Part shown: positions 12,963-21,100 of the stretch, piece by piece
How positions within the stretch are numbered: the stretch's first letter is position 1
Layout of the letters: each line of letters starts with the position of its first letter
Source: a virus
DNA: 27,326 nt
Strand: one strand, 5' to 3'
IMG/VR virus record: IMGVR_UViG_3300025889_000774
Location: 1-27,326 of that record
Notes under the pieces: generated by a model
Seen by the model: only the letters and a program-made list of their open reading frames with translations
Databases searched by the model: none
Told to the model about the DNA's origin: nothing
Translations under genes and position numbers: made by a program

Positions 12963-13592
12963 TTAGAACGGGCACTCGTCGGTTTCCTCTTCAGGTGCCT
13001 GCTCCGGTTCTTCTGGGGCAGACTTTGCCCCAGCGATGGCCTTATACTCGGGGCTCTCCTCAATCTGGCGTTTGACCCATTCAGGCAAGCGGTCCCAGTT
13101 TGTTGGGTGGTTTTCAATCGTGTAAGAATAGGCCTCATTGACTGCGTCTGGGCATTTCAGGCCTTTAGGCAGTGCAGAGATGTTGTCGATTCGGTCGGTC
13201 ACGGTTCCGTCCAATTTCTTTTTGTGCATGACCGTAGCCAAGCATGGGACCCCCAGCACACTTTTCAGGTCGAAGCCTTCCAGTTCTTTGTCGGTGAACT
13301 GGCGACCCCTCCATGCGGCCAAATGCTTGCGGAGAGTAGACTTCTCATGCAGGCTGGCATTGTAGTGCAGGCTTCGGCCAAGAGGCTGCTCGCCATCTTC
13401 TTGGTTAAACACTGCAGTGATTTCAGGGAATTCCCAACTAATTAACACTTTTTTGTTATGTTTGGTTTCACCTTTCCATTCCTGGGTTTGGGTGCCAAGG
13501 TCGATGACCGCAGTGCATCGTGCTACGTGCGGACCCTCTGGGACCATGGTTCGTGTTTTGTCGTTTGATTCTGAACTTACTATTAGTGACAT
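12963..13592 (-). CDS. Phage single-stranded-DNA-binding-like protein with acidic DECPF tip
   Basis: A 209-aa protein. The region VPEGPHVARCTAVIDLGTQTQEWKGE, then KKVLISWEFPE, has the pattern of OB-fold phage SSB-like proteins. The tail (about 185-209) is Glu/Pro-rich and ends DECPF, closely resembling the DDxPF tip through which bacterial SSB recruits partners. It would coat ssDNA during replication and recombination with the exonuclease read next. AGAAAG precedes the ATG at 13592. Function is well supported by fold-like pattern and context, though the family is diverse. Confidence 0.75.
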   Translation of the reverse strand: MSLIVSSESNDKTRTMVPEGPHVARCTAVIDLGTQTQEWKGETKHNKKVLISWEFPEITAVFNQEDGEQPLGRSLHYNASLHEKSTLRKHLAAWRGRQFTDKELEGFDLKSVLGVPCLATVMHKKKLDGTVTDRIDNISALPKGLKCPDAVNEAYSYTIENHPTNWDRLPEWVKRQIEESPEYKAIAGAKSAPEEPEQAPEEETDECPF

Positions 13593-13613
13593 ATTTATGC
13601 TTTCTGTTTGTTG

Positions 13614-13829
13614 TTAGTGTTTCTGTTTTTGTTCTGCGCCGTTATTGGCACGGAAAGTCTGTCCTCTTCGGATAACATAGTTCAAAGGAAGGTTGCCAAG
13701 TGTTTCATTGGTCTGAGTTATGCCAATGTATTGAGGGTCCATCTGTATGGAGCATTCTGGTTCGTCTTTTAACCAGTATTCACAGTCTTGGTATCGACGT
13801 GCGTTGATGTATTGGTCTATTGTTTTCAT
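13614..13829 (-). CDS. Small hypothetical protein
   Basis: A 71-aa polar protein starting MKTIDQYINARRYQDCEYW and ending Lys/Gln-rich. No known domain is visible. It starts five bases after the stop of the upstream 55-aa zinc-ribbon gene, with a purine-rich GAGAAATAAA ahead of the ATG, and ends 22 bases before the SSB-like start. The function is unknown. Confidence 0.6.
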   Translation of the reverse strand: MKTIDQYINARRYQDCEYWLKDEPECSIQMDPQYIGITQTNETLGNLPLNYVIRRGQTFRANNGAEQKQKH

Positions 13830-13834
13830 GGTTT

Positions 13835-14002
13835 TTATTTCTCGATTTCTTCTATTAAAATGTGCCCGTTTCGAATGTCGTCAAGGAGCTCTTCCTTTTC
13901 ACAGGCAATGCAATGCTGGCATGGCATTACTTCAATATAGTCTGGCCAACTCACCGCAGTAACTTGGAGTTCGTTTCCGCAATCTTTGCAATCAATTCTC
14001 AT
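13835..14002 (-). CDS. Small zinc-ribbon protein
   Basis: A 55-aa protein, MRIDCKDCGNEL at the start, with C5-x2-C8 and CQHCIAC (about 30-36). The four Cys can bind one zinc. The C-terminus is acidic and helical (CEKEELLDDI). The ATG at 14002 overlaps the stop of the cell wall hydrolase (ATGA), which supports translation. It is one of at least six small Cys-rich proteins in this phage. Function is unknown. Confidence 0.72.
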   Translation of the reverse strand: MRIDCKDCGNELQVTAVSWPDYIEVMPCQHCIACEKEELLDDIRNGHILIEEIEK

Positions 14003-14415
14003 TTCAGTCTGTAAAATTTATGTTTGCCAACTATAGCAACAGGCTTTCTGCCCTTTGCCCAGTAGGGGGCCTTGATGTAGCTGGCATAGTAGTGGTCAGC
14101 ATATCCAGTCTTTGCCCTGTTCATTCGGTCAATGTTAGCCTCCAAATAAAGCGCATACTTGGCTTGTGGAGTCTTGTAGAGGTGTTCCAAGTCGGACTCA
14201 CTTTTACCGTTCCAACATGAGAACTGCCACTTCTGCAAGCAGACCTGTTCAGGTGTCAGGTTTCGGTTGATGGCTCTCTGGCTAATCACGCAGGAAACTG
14301 CTGCCATTCCATCACGGCCTTCCCCTCTCGATTCTGCGAGAATTGTCAATGCTACCACACCCGCGCTGAGTTGTGAAGGCAGGATGAGGAGCAACATCAA
14401 TAATGCAGGTTTCAT
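13999..14415 (-). CDS. Secreted SleB-like cell wall hydrolase
   Basis: A 138-aa protein. Residues 1-18 (MKPALLMLLLILPSQLSA) are a signal peptide or signal anchor. LTILAESRGEGRDGMAAVSCVI (23-44) carries the catalytic Glu28 of the Hydrolase_2/SleB fold, followed by CLQKWQFSCW and a C-terminal AKGRKPVAIVGKHKFYRL. Enzymes of this family cleave peptidoglycan glycan strands. With Sec export it could act as an endolysin that reaches the periplasm without a classical holin. It is ATGA-coupled to the resolvase-like gene upstream and to a zinc-ribbon gene downstream. Confidence 0.86.
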   Translation of the reverse strand: MKPALLMLLLILPSQLSAGVVALTILAESRGEGRDGMAAVSCVISQRAINRNLTPEQVCLQKWQFSCWNGKSESDLEHLYKTPQAKYALYLEANIDRMNRAKTGYADHYYASYIKAPYWAKGRKPVAIVGKHKFYRLK

Positions 14416-14765
14416 AATTGGATTGCCTCCTCCAATGCTTTAAGGTCACATGTCTGTATGATTTTGAGCAAATCCTTTGCGGTCAATATAGCCACCCATT
14501 CACGGTTGTTGCTCTTCCAAGTGATGACAGGAATCTGGTAATCCTTGCAGTCACCTGCTGCCTGTGAAAGCCAATCACGTATCTGGCACCGCTCGGTGTT
14601 CTTTACTTCCCAGTGTATTGGCAGGTCATGACAGGTCACGTCTGGGGCATCATGGCCTTGTTGGCTCTGGTGGAAGCCTGTTCTCTTGGCAGTGTATCCG
14701 TGTTCTTGCAGAACTTGGACCCATGCTCGCTCCCCTGACGCTCCTTTTCGTTTTGAATTAATCAT
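14412..14765 (-). CDS. Holliday junction resolvase-like nuclease
   Basis: A 117-aa PD-(D/E)XK nuclease. It has KGASGERAW (7-15, Glu12), HDAPDV (38-43, Asp42), HWEVKNTE (51-58, Glu53 and Lys55) and a late strand TWKSNNREWVAIL. This E...PD...ExK layout is that of archaeal Hjc and phage resolvase-like nucleases, which cut branched DNA. It would resolve recombination intermediates before packaging. Its ATG overlaps the stop of the upstream 65-aa gene, and its stop overlaps the hydrolase start (both ATGA). Confidence 0.78.
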   Translation of the reverse strand: MINSKRKGASGERAWVQVLQEHGYTAKRTGFHQSQQGHDAPDVTCHDLPIHWEVKNTERCQIRDWLSQAAGDCKDYQIPVITWKSNNREWVAILTAKDLLKIIQTCDLKALEEAIQL

Positions 14766-14959
14766 GGTCGGCTCATCTTGTAGAGTTTACCCAGTCGGAT
14801 TTGGTCCCGCTGGGAGAGGTTATTTGGGTAGCTCATCCACCCACGTTTAATGCATTTCTCCACCGTCATCAGGAATGCTTCCGTGACAGTTGTTCTTGGA
14901 GGGAACATTCTGCGAATGTCTTCCCATGGCGTTGTTTGTTTGCTTTTTGTCGCTGACAT
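14762..14959 (-). CDS. Small basic protein, first gene of the minus-strand early block
   Basis: A 65-aa basic protein (MSATKSKQTTPWEDIRRMF). Two helices, VTEAFLMTVEKCIKRGW and SQRDQIRLGKLY, resemble a helical nucleic-acid-binding domain, but I do not recognise a family. AGGTG lies about 5 bases upstream of the ATG. The space to the divergent plus-strand cassette is about 120 bp and should hold the minus-strand promoter; TTGCAA and TTGAAA elements are present, without a clear -10. Confidence 0.65.
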   Translation of the reverse strand: MSATKSKQTTPWEDIRRMFPPRTTVTEAFLMTVEKCIKRGWMSYPNNLSQRDQIRLGKLYKMSRP

Positions 14960-15045
14960 GCAACACCTATCCCATGCATTGGTTCAGCTTGCAAGATGTT
15001 TTTTCAACTTTTTTTCTGGGACCATCGGCAGACATCGCAAATGCC

Positions 15046-15074
15046 TTGTATTTATTGGCGATAGTTGGTATATT
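15046..15074 (+). promoter_or_regulatory. Extended -10 sigma70-like promoter of the plus-strand cassette
   Basis: TTGTAT (15046-15051), a 17-bp spacer and TATATT (15069-15074), with TGG directly ahead of the -10 (an extended -10). TATATT matches the consensus at five of six positions. Transcription would begin at about 15081-15082, which coincides with the first plausible ATG of the methyltransferase at 15082. Confidence 0.5.
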
Positions 15075-15081
15075 CCTTCGC

Positions 15082-15729
15082 ATGCTAATGTATCACACGT
15101 TTCCTGACCTCGGCATCCAGGGAGTATACGACCACGAACCGTTGGTTAGCTATTATGCCATTCCTACCTTGAAAGGTCTGTCAGTGCTTGATGCAGGGTG
15201 TGCATCTGGCTATTGGTCTAAATTATTTTACGAGCAAGGCGCAGATGTTACATCGTTAGACATTAACCTTGAAGCATATAAAGAAGTTCAGAAAAAGTGT
15301 AAGATGCGAACCAAGCAGGTTCATGCTTCGGTCTATGATTACAATAACCCGAATGCGTTTGACGTGGTTTTCTGTTCCAGCCTGCTCATGCACTGTGTCT
15401 ATCCTGTCAAACTGTTAGGCCACTTACGAGACCAGCTTAAGCCCGGAGGGCTGCTTATACTGGCAACTGCCTACAACGGTGACCCTGGGAGGTCTGTTCA
15501 CATCGAGGACCACCGTGGACGGAATGCCACTGAGGTCGAAACAAGAATCGAATCTTCCAACGAGAGTCTGTGGTGGTGCGGCAAGCAGGCTCTTAAAAGC
15601 ATGGCTGGCTCAGTAGGGTTTCAGAACCCTGACATTGTTGGCGAATTTGTCTTAACAACAACTGACCATGGACGGTCCATTGGTCATCACTACTCAACTC
15701 CACATATAGTGTTACATGCAAACAAATAA
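15082..15729 (+). CDS. Class I SAM-dependent methyltransferase
   Basis: 215 aa from the ATG at 15082. Motif I is VLDAGCASG (35-43), an acidic Asp ends the next strand (VTSLDIN), and FDVVFCSSLLMHC plus LKPGGLLILAT complete a Rossmann methyltransferase. The opening (FPDLGIQGVYDHEP, before the VLDAG motif) resembles the DUF1698/CmoB-like group. The frame is open further upstream, but that part would run into the minus-strand gene at 14762-14959. No Shine-Dalgarno is visible, so translation may be leaderless. It overlaps the radical SAM gene by 14 bases. The substrate is unknown. Confidence 0.82.
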   Translation: MLMYHTFPDLGIQGVYDHEPLVSYYAIPTLKGLSVLDAGCASGYWSKLFYEQGADVTSLDINLEAYKEVQKKCKMRTKQVHASVYDYNNPNAFDVVFCSSLLMHCVYPVKLLGHLRDQLKPGGLLILATAYNGDPGRSVHIEDHRGRNATEVETRIESSNESLWWCGKQALKSMAGSVGFQNPDIVGEFVLTTTDHGRSIGHHYSTPHIVLHANK

Positions 15730-16648
15730 AGAGGGACTCTACTGCTCAGGAGGCAAGAACTGGATTAGCATTGGAAGCGAAGGTGACGTTTACCCGTGCA
15801 ACAGTCTTGTCTATAACAAGGACCATTTACTCGGCAACATGCTGGACGGCCCAGTCAAGCTGTCAAAGGATTTCATGCGCTGCCCGTGGCAGGGTTGCCA
15901 ACAGATATGCGATAGGCACTGGTCATCAAAAGCAGTATTCAAGGATGGACTGGTCACGGACCAGGAAAACGTCATTAACCCAAGCGTCTTTGAAGGCAAG
16001 AAAAACCCAGCAGCAATGATTTGGGCTGCTTCCTGGGTCTGTAACTACAACTGCCAGTATTGCGGGCTCCCCAAGGACACAAGGAAAACAACTGCTGACC
16101 AATGGGTAGAAGCCTTTAAGCAGTTTCTGGACTTGAATGAGTTTGACGGAGGCTTGTTCAACACCAATGGTGGCGAACCGTTGTTCTATGACGGGATTGA
16201 GAAGGTGTTTGCATTTATGGCTGACAGGGGTTTTGCCATAAGCCTGACGACAAACCTGTCAAGTGATATTTGGAACAAGGTGGTGCATGCTGCACCGCCA
16301 GAGAAGTGGGGGATTATTAATTGCTCCCTGCATGTCACTGAACCCAAGTTCAACTGGGAGATATTTGCGGGCCGCATCCTTGCTCTGAAGGCAATGGGGT
16401 ATCCTGTGTCGGTCAACTATGTGGGGCACCCGTCCCAGGTCATGCTGGCTCCAGAGTATGCGGAGTATTTTACAAAGCGTGGCATTGGGTTCTGCTTAAT
16501 CCCAATGATTGGCCAATATGGGAAGTTCAATTTCCCGACCATTGAGTCATACCCGCCAGCCATGCGTGATGTGCTGAAAGCACACTGCCCTGACAGTCTT
16601 AAGGACACAAACAGGTTCGATGACGGGAAACGGGTTGAAGCCAAGTAA
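15716..16648 (+). CDS. Radical SAM protein with N-terminal Cys cluster
   Basis: A 310-aa radical SAM enzyme. C109-x3-C113-x2-C116 binds the [4Fe-4S] cluster that cleaves SAM, and GGEP (152-155) is the SAM-binding motif. Ahead of it lie C10, GSEGDVYPCN (C28), LLGN and C56-P-W-x2-C61-x3-C65, a pattern like the SPASM auxiliary cluster domain but placed N-terminal. In known SPASM enzymes this domain follows the barrel. Related proteins occur in surface-glycan and peptide-modification clusters. Substrate is unknown. The start overlaps the methyltransferase stop, and TAATG links it to the glycosyltransferase. Confidence 0.85.
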   Translation: MQTNKEGLYCSGGKNWISIGSEGDVYPCNSLVYNKDHLLGNMLDGPVKLSKDFMRCPWQGCQQICDRHWSSKAVFKDGLVTDQENVINPSVFEGKKNPAAMIWAASWVCNYNCQYCGLPKDTRKTTADQWVEAFKQFLDLNEFDGGLFNTNGGEPLFYDGIEKVFAFMADRGFAISLTTNLSSDIWNKVVHAAPPEKWGIINCSLHVTEPKFNWEIFAGRILALKAMGYPVSVNYVGHPSQVMLAPEYAEYFTKRGIGFCLIPMIGQYGKFNFPTIESYPPAMRDVLKAHCPDSLKDTNRFDDGKRVEAK

Positions 16649-17373
16649 TGAGCATACCAAAAACAGCATACTTCGTTTACGGGGAGCACAAAACCAACCC
16701 GATGCCTGACACTGGGTTTGCCAACATGGCAGACTTTGTTCGCCTGAACAATGGCTGGCAAAGCAGGTTCATCACGCTGGATGACTTCAATCCAGAGCAT
16801 GCGGACATCTTTGAGTGGAACAAGCTTGCATGGTCGCAGGTCGCCAGGTATGAGCTGGTGTATCAGCACGGTGGGCTTTACTCGGATGTTGATATTGAGT
16901 TTTACGGACCGCTTCCTGCCATGGACGAATGTGACATGGTCATCGCTTGTGAGACGCATGGCGGGGTCAGCGATGCGTTTTTTGCAGCTACCCCAGGTCA
17001 CTCAATACTCGGTGAGTGCCTTGAAAAGTCCGTCCATTGGTGCCGCAGAAAGATGGGCATGGGTGTCAAGTCCTTCACAACAGAAGACCTGTTCAACGGA
17101 TGCGGGGTGACGTTCTTCACTAAAACAGTCAAGGCTCGCACGGGATTCAATATGTGCTATGAGCAGCAGTTGCACATGGCTCAGCAGGATTTCGGTGGCA
17201 AGTTCCATCCTGAAAAGGGTGTCGGCATTCTGCCATTTGAGGCATTGTGCAGGCACAATCGGGCCAACTGGGTTGGCTGGCACCAGTGTGTCGGGACATG
17301 GAGACCAAGAACTGAAGCAGGTGAAAAAGACATGAGGATGGAAGCATGCCTACCAGCGAATTTGAACACGTAG
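16648..17373 (+). CDS. DXD glycosyltransferase (GT32-like, capsular polysaccharide type)
   Basis: A 241-aa protein with the GT-A DXD signature: SQVARYELVYQHGGLYSDVDIEF, with GG at 75-76 and DVD at 80-82. This R-x-LY-x-GG-YsDvD pattern defines the Gly_transf_sug family, which transfers a sugar from a nucleotide-sugar to a glycan, lipid or protein. There is no transmembrane segment. The start shares a base with the upstream stop (TAATG) and the end overlaps the next gene by 28 bases. It probably acts with the flanking methyltransferases on one glycan, inferred from operon structure. Confidence 0.85.
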   Translation: MSIPKTAYFVYGEHKTNPMPDTGFANMADFVRLNNGWQSRFITLDDFNPEHADIFEWNKLAWSQVARYELVYQHGGLYSDVDIEFYGPLPAMDECDMVIACETHGGVSDAFFAATPGHSILGECLEKSVHWCRRKMGMGVKSFTTEDLFNGCGVTFFTKTVKARTGFNMCYEQQLHMAQQDFGGKFHPEKGVGILPFEALCRHNRANWVGWHQCVGTWRPRTEAGEKDMRMEACLPANLNT

Positions 17374-18005
17374 CCCAGAACTGGGACCACCTAGCCAAGA
17401 CGGAGCCATACTACGCCGTCTTGACCGACGAGGCAAACAGGCAAGGCCCGAGCGAATACTTCTGGCAGTCGGGCGATGTGGTTGCAAGTTTGATTCAACG
17501 GGAAGTTGCCTTGGCTGGTTTGTCGTTGTCCGAGCTGCATGCCTGTGAACTAGGGTCAGGTGTTGGTCGTGTTGCACAAGCCATGTATCGGCTATGCAAA
17601 TCTGTGACCGGCTTTGACGTTAGCCAAACCATGGTGGAGGTTGCTTCAAAGAACTTCCCGTATATACAGTTCAGGCATTTTGATGGCAGACTGGAGCCAT
17701 TGTCATGTGACCTGGTTTATAGTGTAATCGTTTTGCAACACAACCCACCGGAAGTCATTGGTAAGATGTTGAGAACCATGTTCTCGGCTGCACGGCATGC
17801 TGTATGGTTTCAGTTGCCACTGCCAACCGGAGAGCAGGACACCATGCCTGCTATCCCTGCCATCCCGATGTATGGTATGCCAGAGCATGCAGTTCTGGAG
17901 ATAGGCAGGCAGTCAGGCTTCGACTTTGTCGCCATCATCAATGACCATTTTGCCGTGCCAGGGATGGACAGTCGGAGGTATGTTTTTACCAGAAAAAAGA
18001 TTTAA
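17346..18005 (+). CDS. Class I SAM-dependent methyltransferase
   Basis: A 219-aa methyltransferase. Motif I is CELGSGVGR (67-75), followed by VTGFDVSQTMVEVA and CDLVYSVIVLQHNPPEV, a layout typical of Methyltransf_11/25. GGATGGAAGC precedes the ATG at 17346. It is the last gene of the plus-strand cassette and is followed by a strong intrinsic terminator. It differs clearly from the first methyltransferase, so the cassette carries two non-paralogous methyl transfer steps. The substrate is unknown; a sugar hydroxyl or a nucleotide-sugar intermediate is a reasonable inference. Confidence 0.85.
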   Translation: MPTSEFEHVAQNWDHLAKTEPYYAVLTDEANRQGPSEYFWQSGDVVASLIQREVALAGLSLSELHACELGSGVGRVAQAMYRLCKSVTGFDVSQTMVEVASKNFPYIQFRHFDGRLEPLSCDLVYSVIVLQHNPPEVIGKMLRTMFSAARHAVWFQLPLPTGEQDTMPAIPAIPMYGMPEHAVLEIGRQSGFDFVAIINDHFAVPGMDSRRYVFTRKKI

Positions 18006-18158
18006 TTTGTTATTGACCTTGGTGGGATTTGTGGCAAGGTGGGTTCGTTCTGGCCGCCAGCCTTCGCTGTCACGGATTAGACAGAACTATCGACACGAAT
18101 AATGGATTGTCTGAAATTCGGCCTCGGTAGTTTGTAACGACAAACGAATACGACGACA

Positions 18159-18193
18159 CCTCCCCTTGATTGGATACCAAGGGGAGGTTTTTT
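18159..18193 (+). terminator. Rho-independent terminator of the plus-strand cassette
   Basis: CCTCCCCTTG (18159-18168) pairs perfectly with CAAGGGGAGG (18178-18187) around a 9-nt loop, followed by six Ts. The T tract lies on the plus strand, so it stops the cassette before transcription can run into the converging polyvalent gene, whose stop codon overlaps it. The rest of 18006-18158 holds a GTTTGT-AACG-ACAAAC hairpin (18130-18145) and no gene that I can support. Confidence 0.9.
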
Positions 18194-21100
18194 ATTTTGC
18201 TTTACTCTGCAAATACCTCTCGGCCTTCTCCACTGACTGAAACACTGGGCCAACCCTTTTGCCGTTTTTGTCATACATTCTCACACCTGCCCGAGAACTT
18301 GTCTGGACTGCTCTGTGTCCCTGCTCGGTAGTGTAAATAGCACCACCACGTTTGTTCAGGGTTCTGGCTGGGGAGAAGCGTGGCCCAGGCATGTCCTTGG
18401 TTATAACATGCCCTTTCGGTCTGTCCCTAACAGAGTCCACTGAATAAGGCTCCTTGTATTTGACAGGGTCAAGCATGGGGTATCCATATTTACCCTGCTC
18501 TCCGAATGCAAATTCTGAGTCGTCTTTGACTAGGTGTTTTTCAAAGTCTGCATCAAACTCCTGCTTTGTTGCGTAGAACTTAGGTTGACCAACTGTCACT
18601 TCACCTATGACATCACCAGAGCCTTGCCCTGTTGTTCTGACCAACTTGACCCGCTTTCCAACGAGACTGTTGAGGGTCGGCCTCACTCTGGTCTCAATAC
18701 TCTTGAGACCTTCAACAATCATGTCAGCAAAAGGAGAACCTTGTTCATTTCGGACATTGAAGGCAGGCATTGATTCACTAGCCCTACTTGGAGAGAAGCG
18801 GGTTTCGCCTGTCAACTTAAAGTGTTCATCGGTGATAGCTTTTCTGCCCTTGTTTCCGCTCGGTCCTGAGTCAGCAGACACAACCTGAATTGGTGGAAGC
18901 TTAGACGAATTGTTTTTGAAGGCCTGACGAATGTTTTCTTTAAATAAGCGAACCTCGTCTGGCTTGTTGGATACAATGGTGACCTTCTTCACGTTTGACA
19001 GGTCTGGGTTCAATACATATGCCTCTGTCCTATTCCGCTGAATGGCCACTGTCATTGGGACGCCTTCAGGACTGGCATAGCTGGCTGCTTTGCCTTGGCT
19101 TTGCTTGCCCACAAGCTCGCTGGATACCACTTTCGCCAACTCTTTCTTGGCAGCAGATAAACCCCCTTTCTTGTAGGCTTTCTTGACTTCATTCAGCCCA
19201 GAGGAAGGAGTAGAGACCATGAGTTGGTGTGTTCTGGCAGTTGGTATCCCTTTGTTCCCTACCAGTAGGTGCGTGTCCAGCACCTTCTTCCCTGATGGAA
19301 GCGTGGTGTAGGTTTCGTTGTTTGGGTCTCCGAATGTTCGTGCATTCTTGTCACCAACATTTGCTGATGCATGGATGTCTGTTAATCCATTGGCGACACC
19401 ATAGTGATGGTGTGATGTGGCAACAATTGGGGTTTTCTGGTCCCACTCAAAGAACACATTGTAGTTTCCTTGGCTTCCGAACTTTTGCCCCTCCACAACA
19501 CTGGAATACACGCGAGGAGGTGATGCCGCATCGTCTCGCAGTGAAGAGCCAAACGCCTTTGTGTCAGCAAGACGTTCCCCTGTCACGAATGATTGGCCTT
19601 GCTCGGGCGTGACTTGCCTGACCCCGGATTCTGCGCCCCCTACTTGCTGCGCCTTCATCATGGCTAAGTCAATATCGTTCTCAAACGATTCAAAGGCTGA
19701 CGTTAACCAGTTAGGGTTGACACTTGCCCTTGTTTTGACTGATGGTCTTCCGCTCCCAGCGAGCCTGCTCAAGTCAGACTTGCCCATGCCGCTGATAACC
19801 TGCGCTGCACCCTTGACCTTGTTGTGAACATTCTTGAAAGTGTCTGACGCCATTGTTCTGGCCTCGGAAACGGGTATGCCAAGGTTGATTAACCGAGATG
19901 ACAGTGACTCGATAGCGTCCGCTTTAAGCACCTTGATTCGCTCGGGCGTTTTGGCTTCGTAGTGCTGTTGCAGCTCTTTAATTCTGTCAGCCTGCTCTTT
20001 GGTCAACCGTCCTTGAACGGGTTGGTTTTCTGGGTGCTTCTCAACAGGGAGGACTGGTTCAGGGCTAAAGTTAACCTGACCCATCTCGTAGGCTCTCTCG
20101 CTGAACTGTGCCTTCACGTCTTCCAGCTTCCTTGCCTTGACAAACCGGTCCAACCTGAAGCTGCGCCACGGATGGTCTGCTTCCTTGAGGTTGTAAGTGT
20201 CGGGCAGTTCTGGGTTGCCTTTGACATTCCGGACACCCAGCATCTTGTTTAGGTGATTGCGCTTCTCAGCACTGCCCAGGACTTGAGCAGTGGGAACGTC
20301 CCCACCTAATGCATTGACGTAGGTCAAAGCGTCGTTATACATGCCATCAGGGCCGTCAAACAGGTTGTGAAGCCTGCTATCACCGGACCACAGTCTCTGT
20401 ATCTTGGAGCGAAGCAGGGACAGGTCAAGAATGTTGGCAGTGATGGTTCCAACCGGGGACACAGTCAATCCATAAATCAGTGCATCCCTGTTTGAGATGG
20501 GAAGGTTTTTTGCCCGTGTCTTGCCTCGCTTGGTCTTGTATGTTGCAGCACCATAAGTGACGTTGACAGCATCGGACCCAGACTGCCTGATGTCGGCAAT
20601 AAACTGGATGACCTCCTTGACCTTGTCGGACAGGAACGGTGCGTCCAGCAATGCTCTCAGTTGGTCAGGACTGAAGTTTCTGCCTTTGTAGGACCCGTCA
20701 GACTGCCTGAGCATGCCCCCAGCGTCGTTCACACCGGCCAGGGTGTCTTTCAGTTGTTTACCGAGTTCCTTCGTTTCCTTACCAATCCGGTAGTTGGATT
20801 TTATTATCCGCTTGCCCTTATTGTCCAACTCTGCCACGCCAAGTGCTTGCAGTTCGTTGAAGACATTGTCGTCACCAAGGTCGTTCTCACCATAGGCTCG
20901 GATGTAATCGTCTGCTGACAACTCGACCTGCTTGTACGCCTTCCTGCGAGCCTTGACCAAGTCATTCATGGCTCGGTCCAATGCTCGATTGCGCTTCAGG
21001 TGTGACTTGAAGATGGGAGACTTAAACGTGTCATAGATTCGGTCCAGCTTGCCAGCCACGAACCGGTTTACAAACCCACTCAACGCATCCTTGAGGGGTG

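Noticed and set aside
14890-15081. N-terminal extension of the first methyltransferase
   Set aside because: It would overlap the minus-strand gene at 14762-14959, gives a hydrophobic non-domain sequence, and lies upstream of the predicted promoter.
18006-18158. tRNA-like 3' end (GGTTCGTTC ... CCA) on the plus strand
   Set aside because: No matching acceptor or T stem can be formed.
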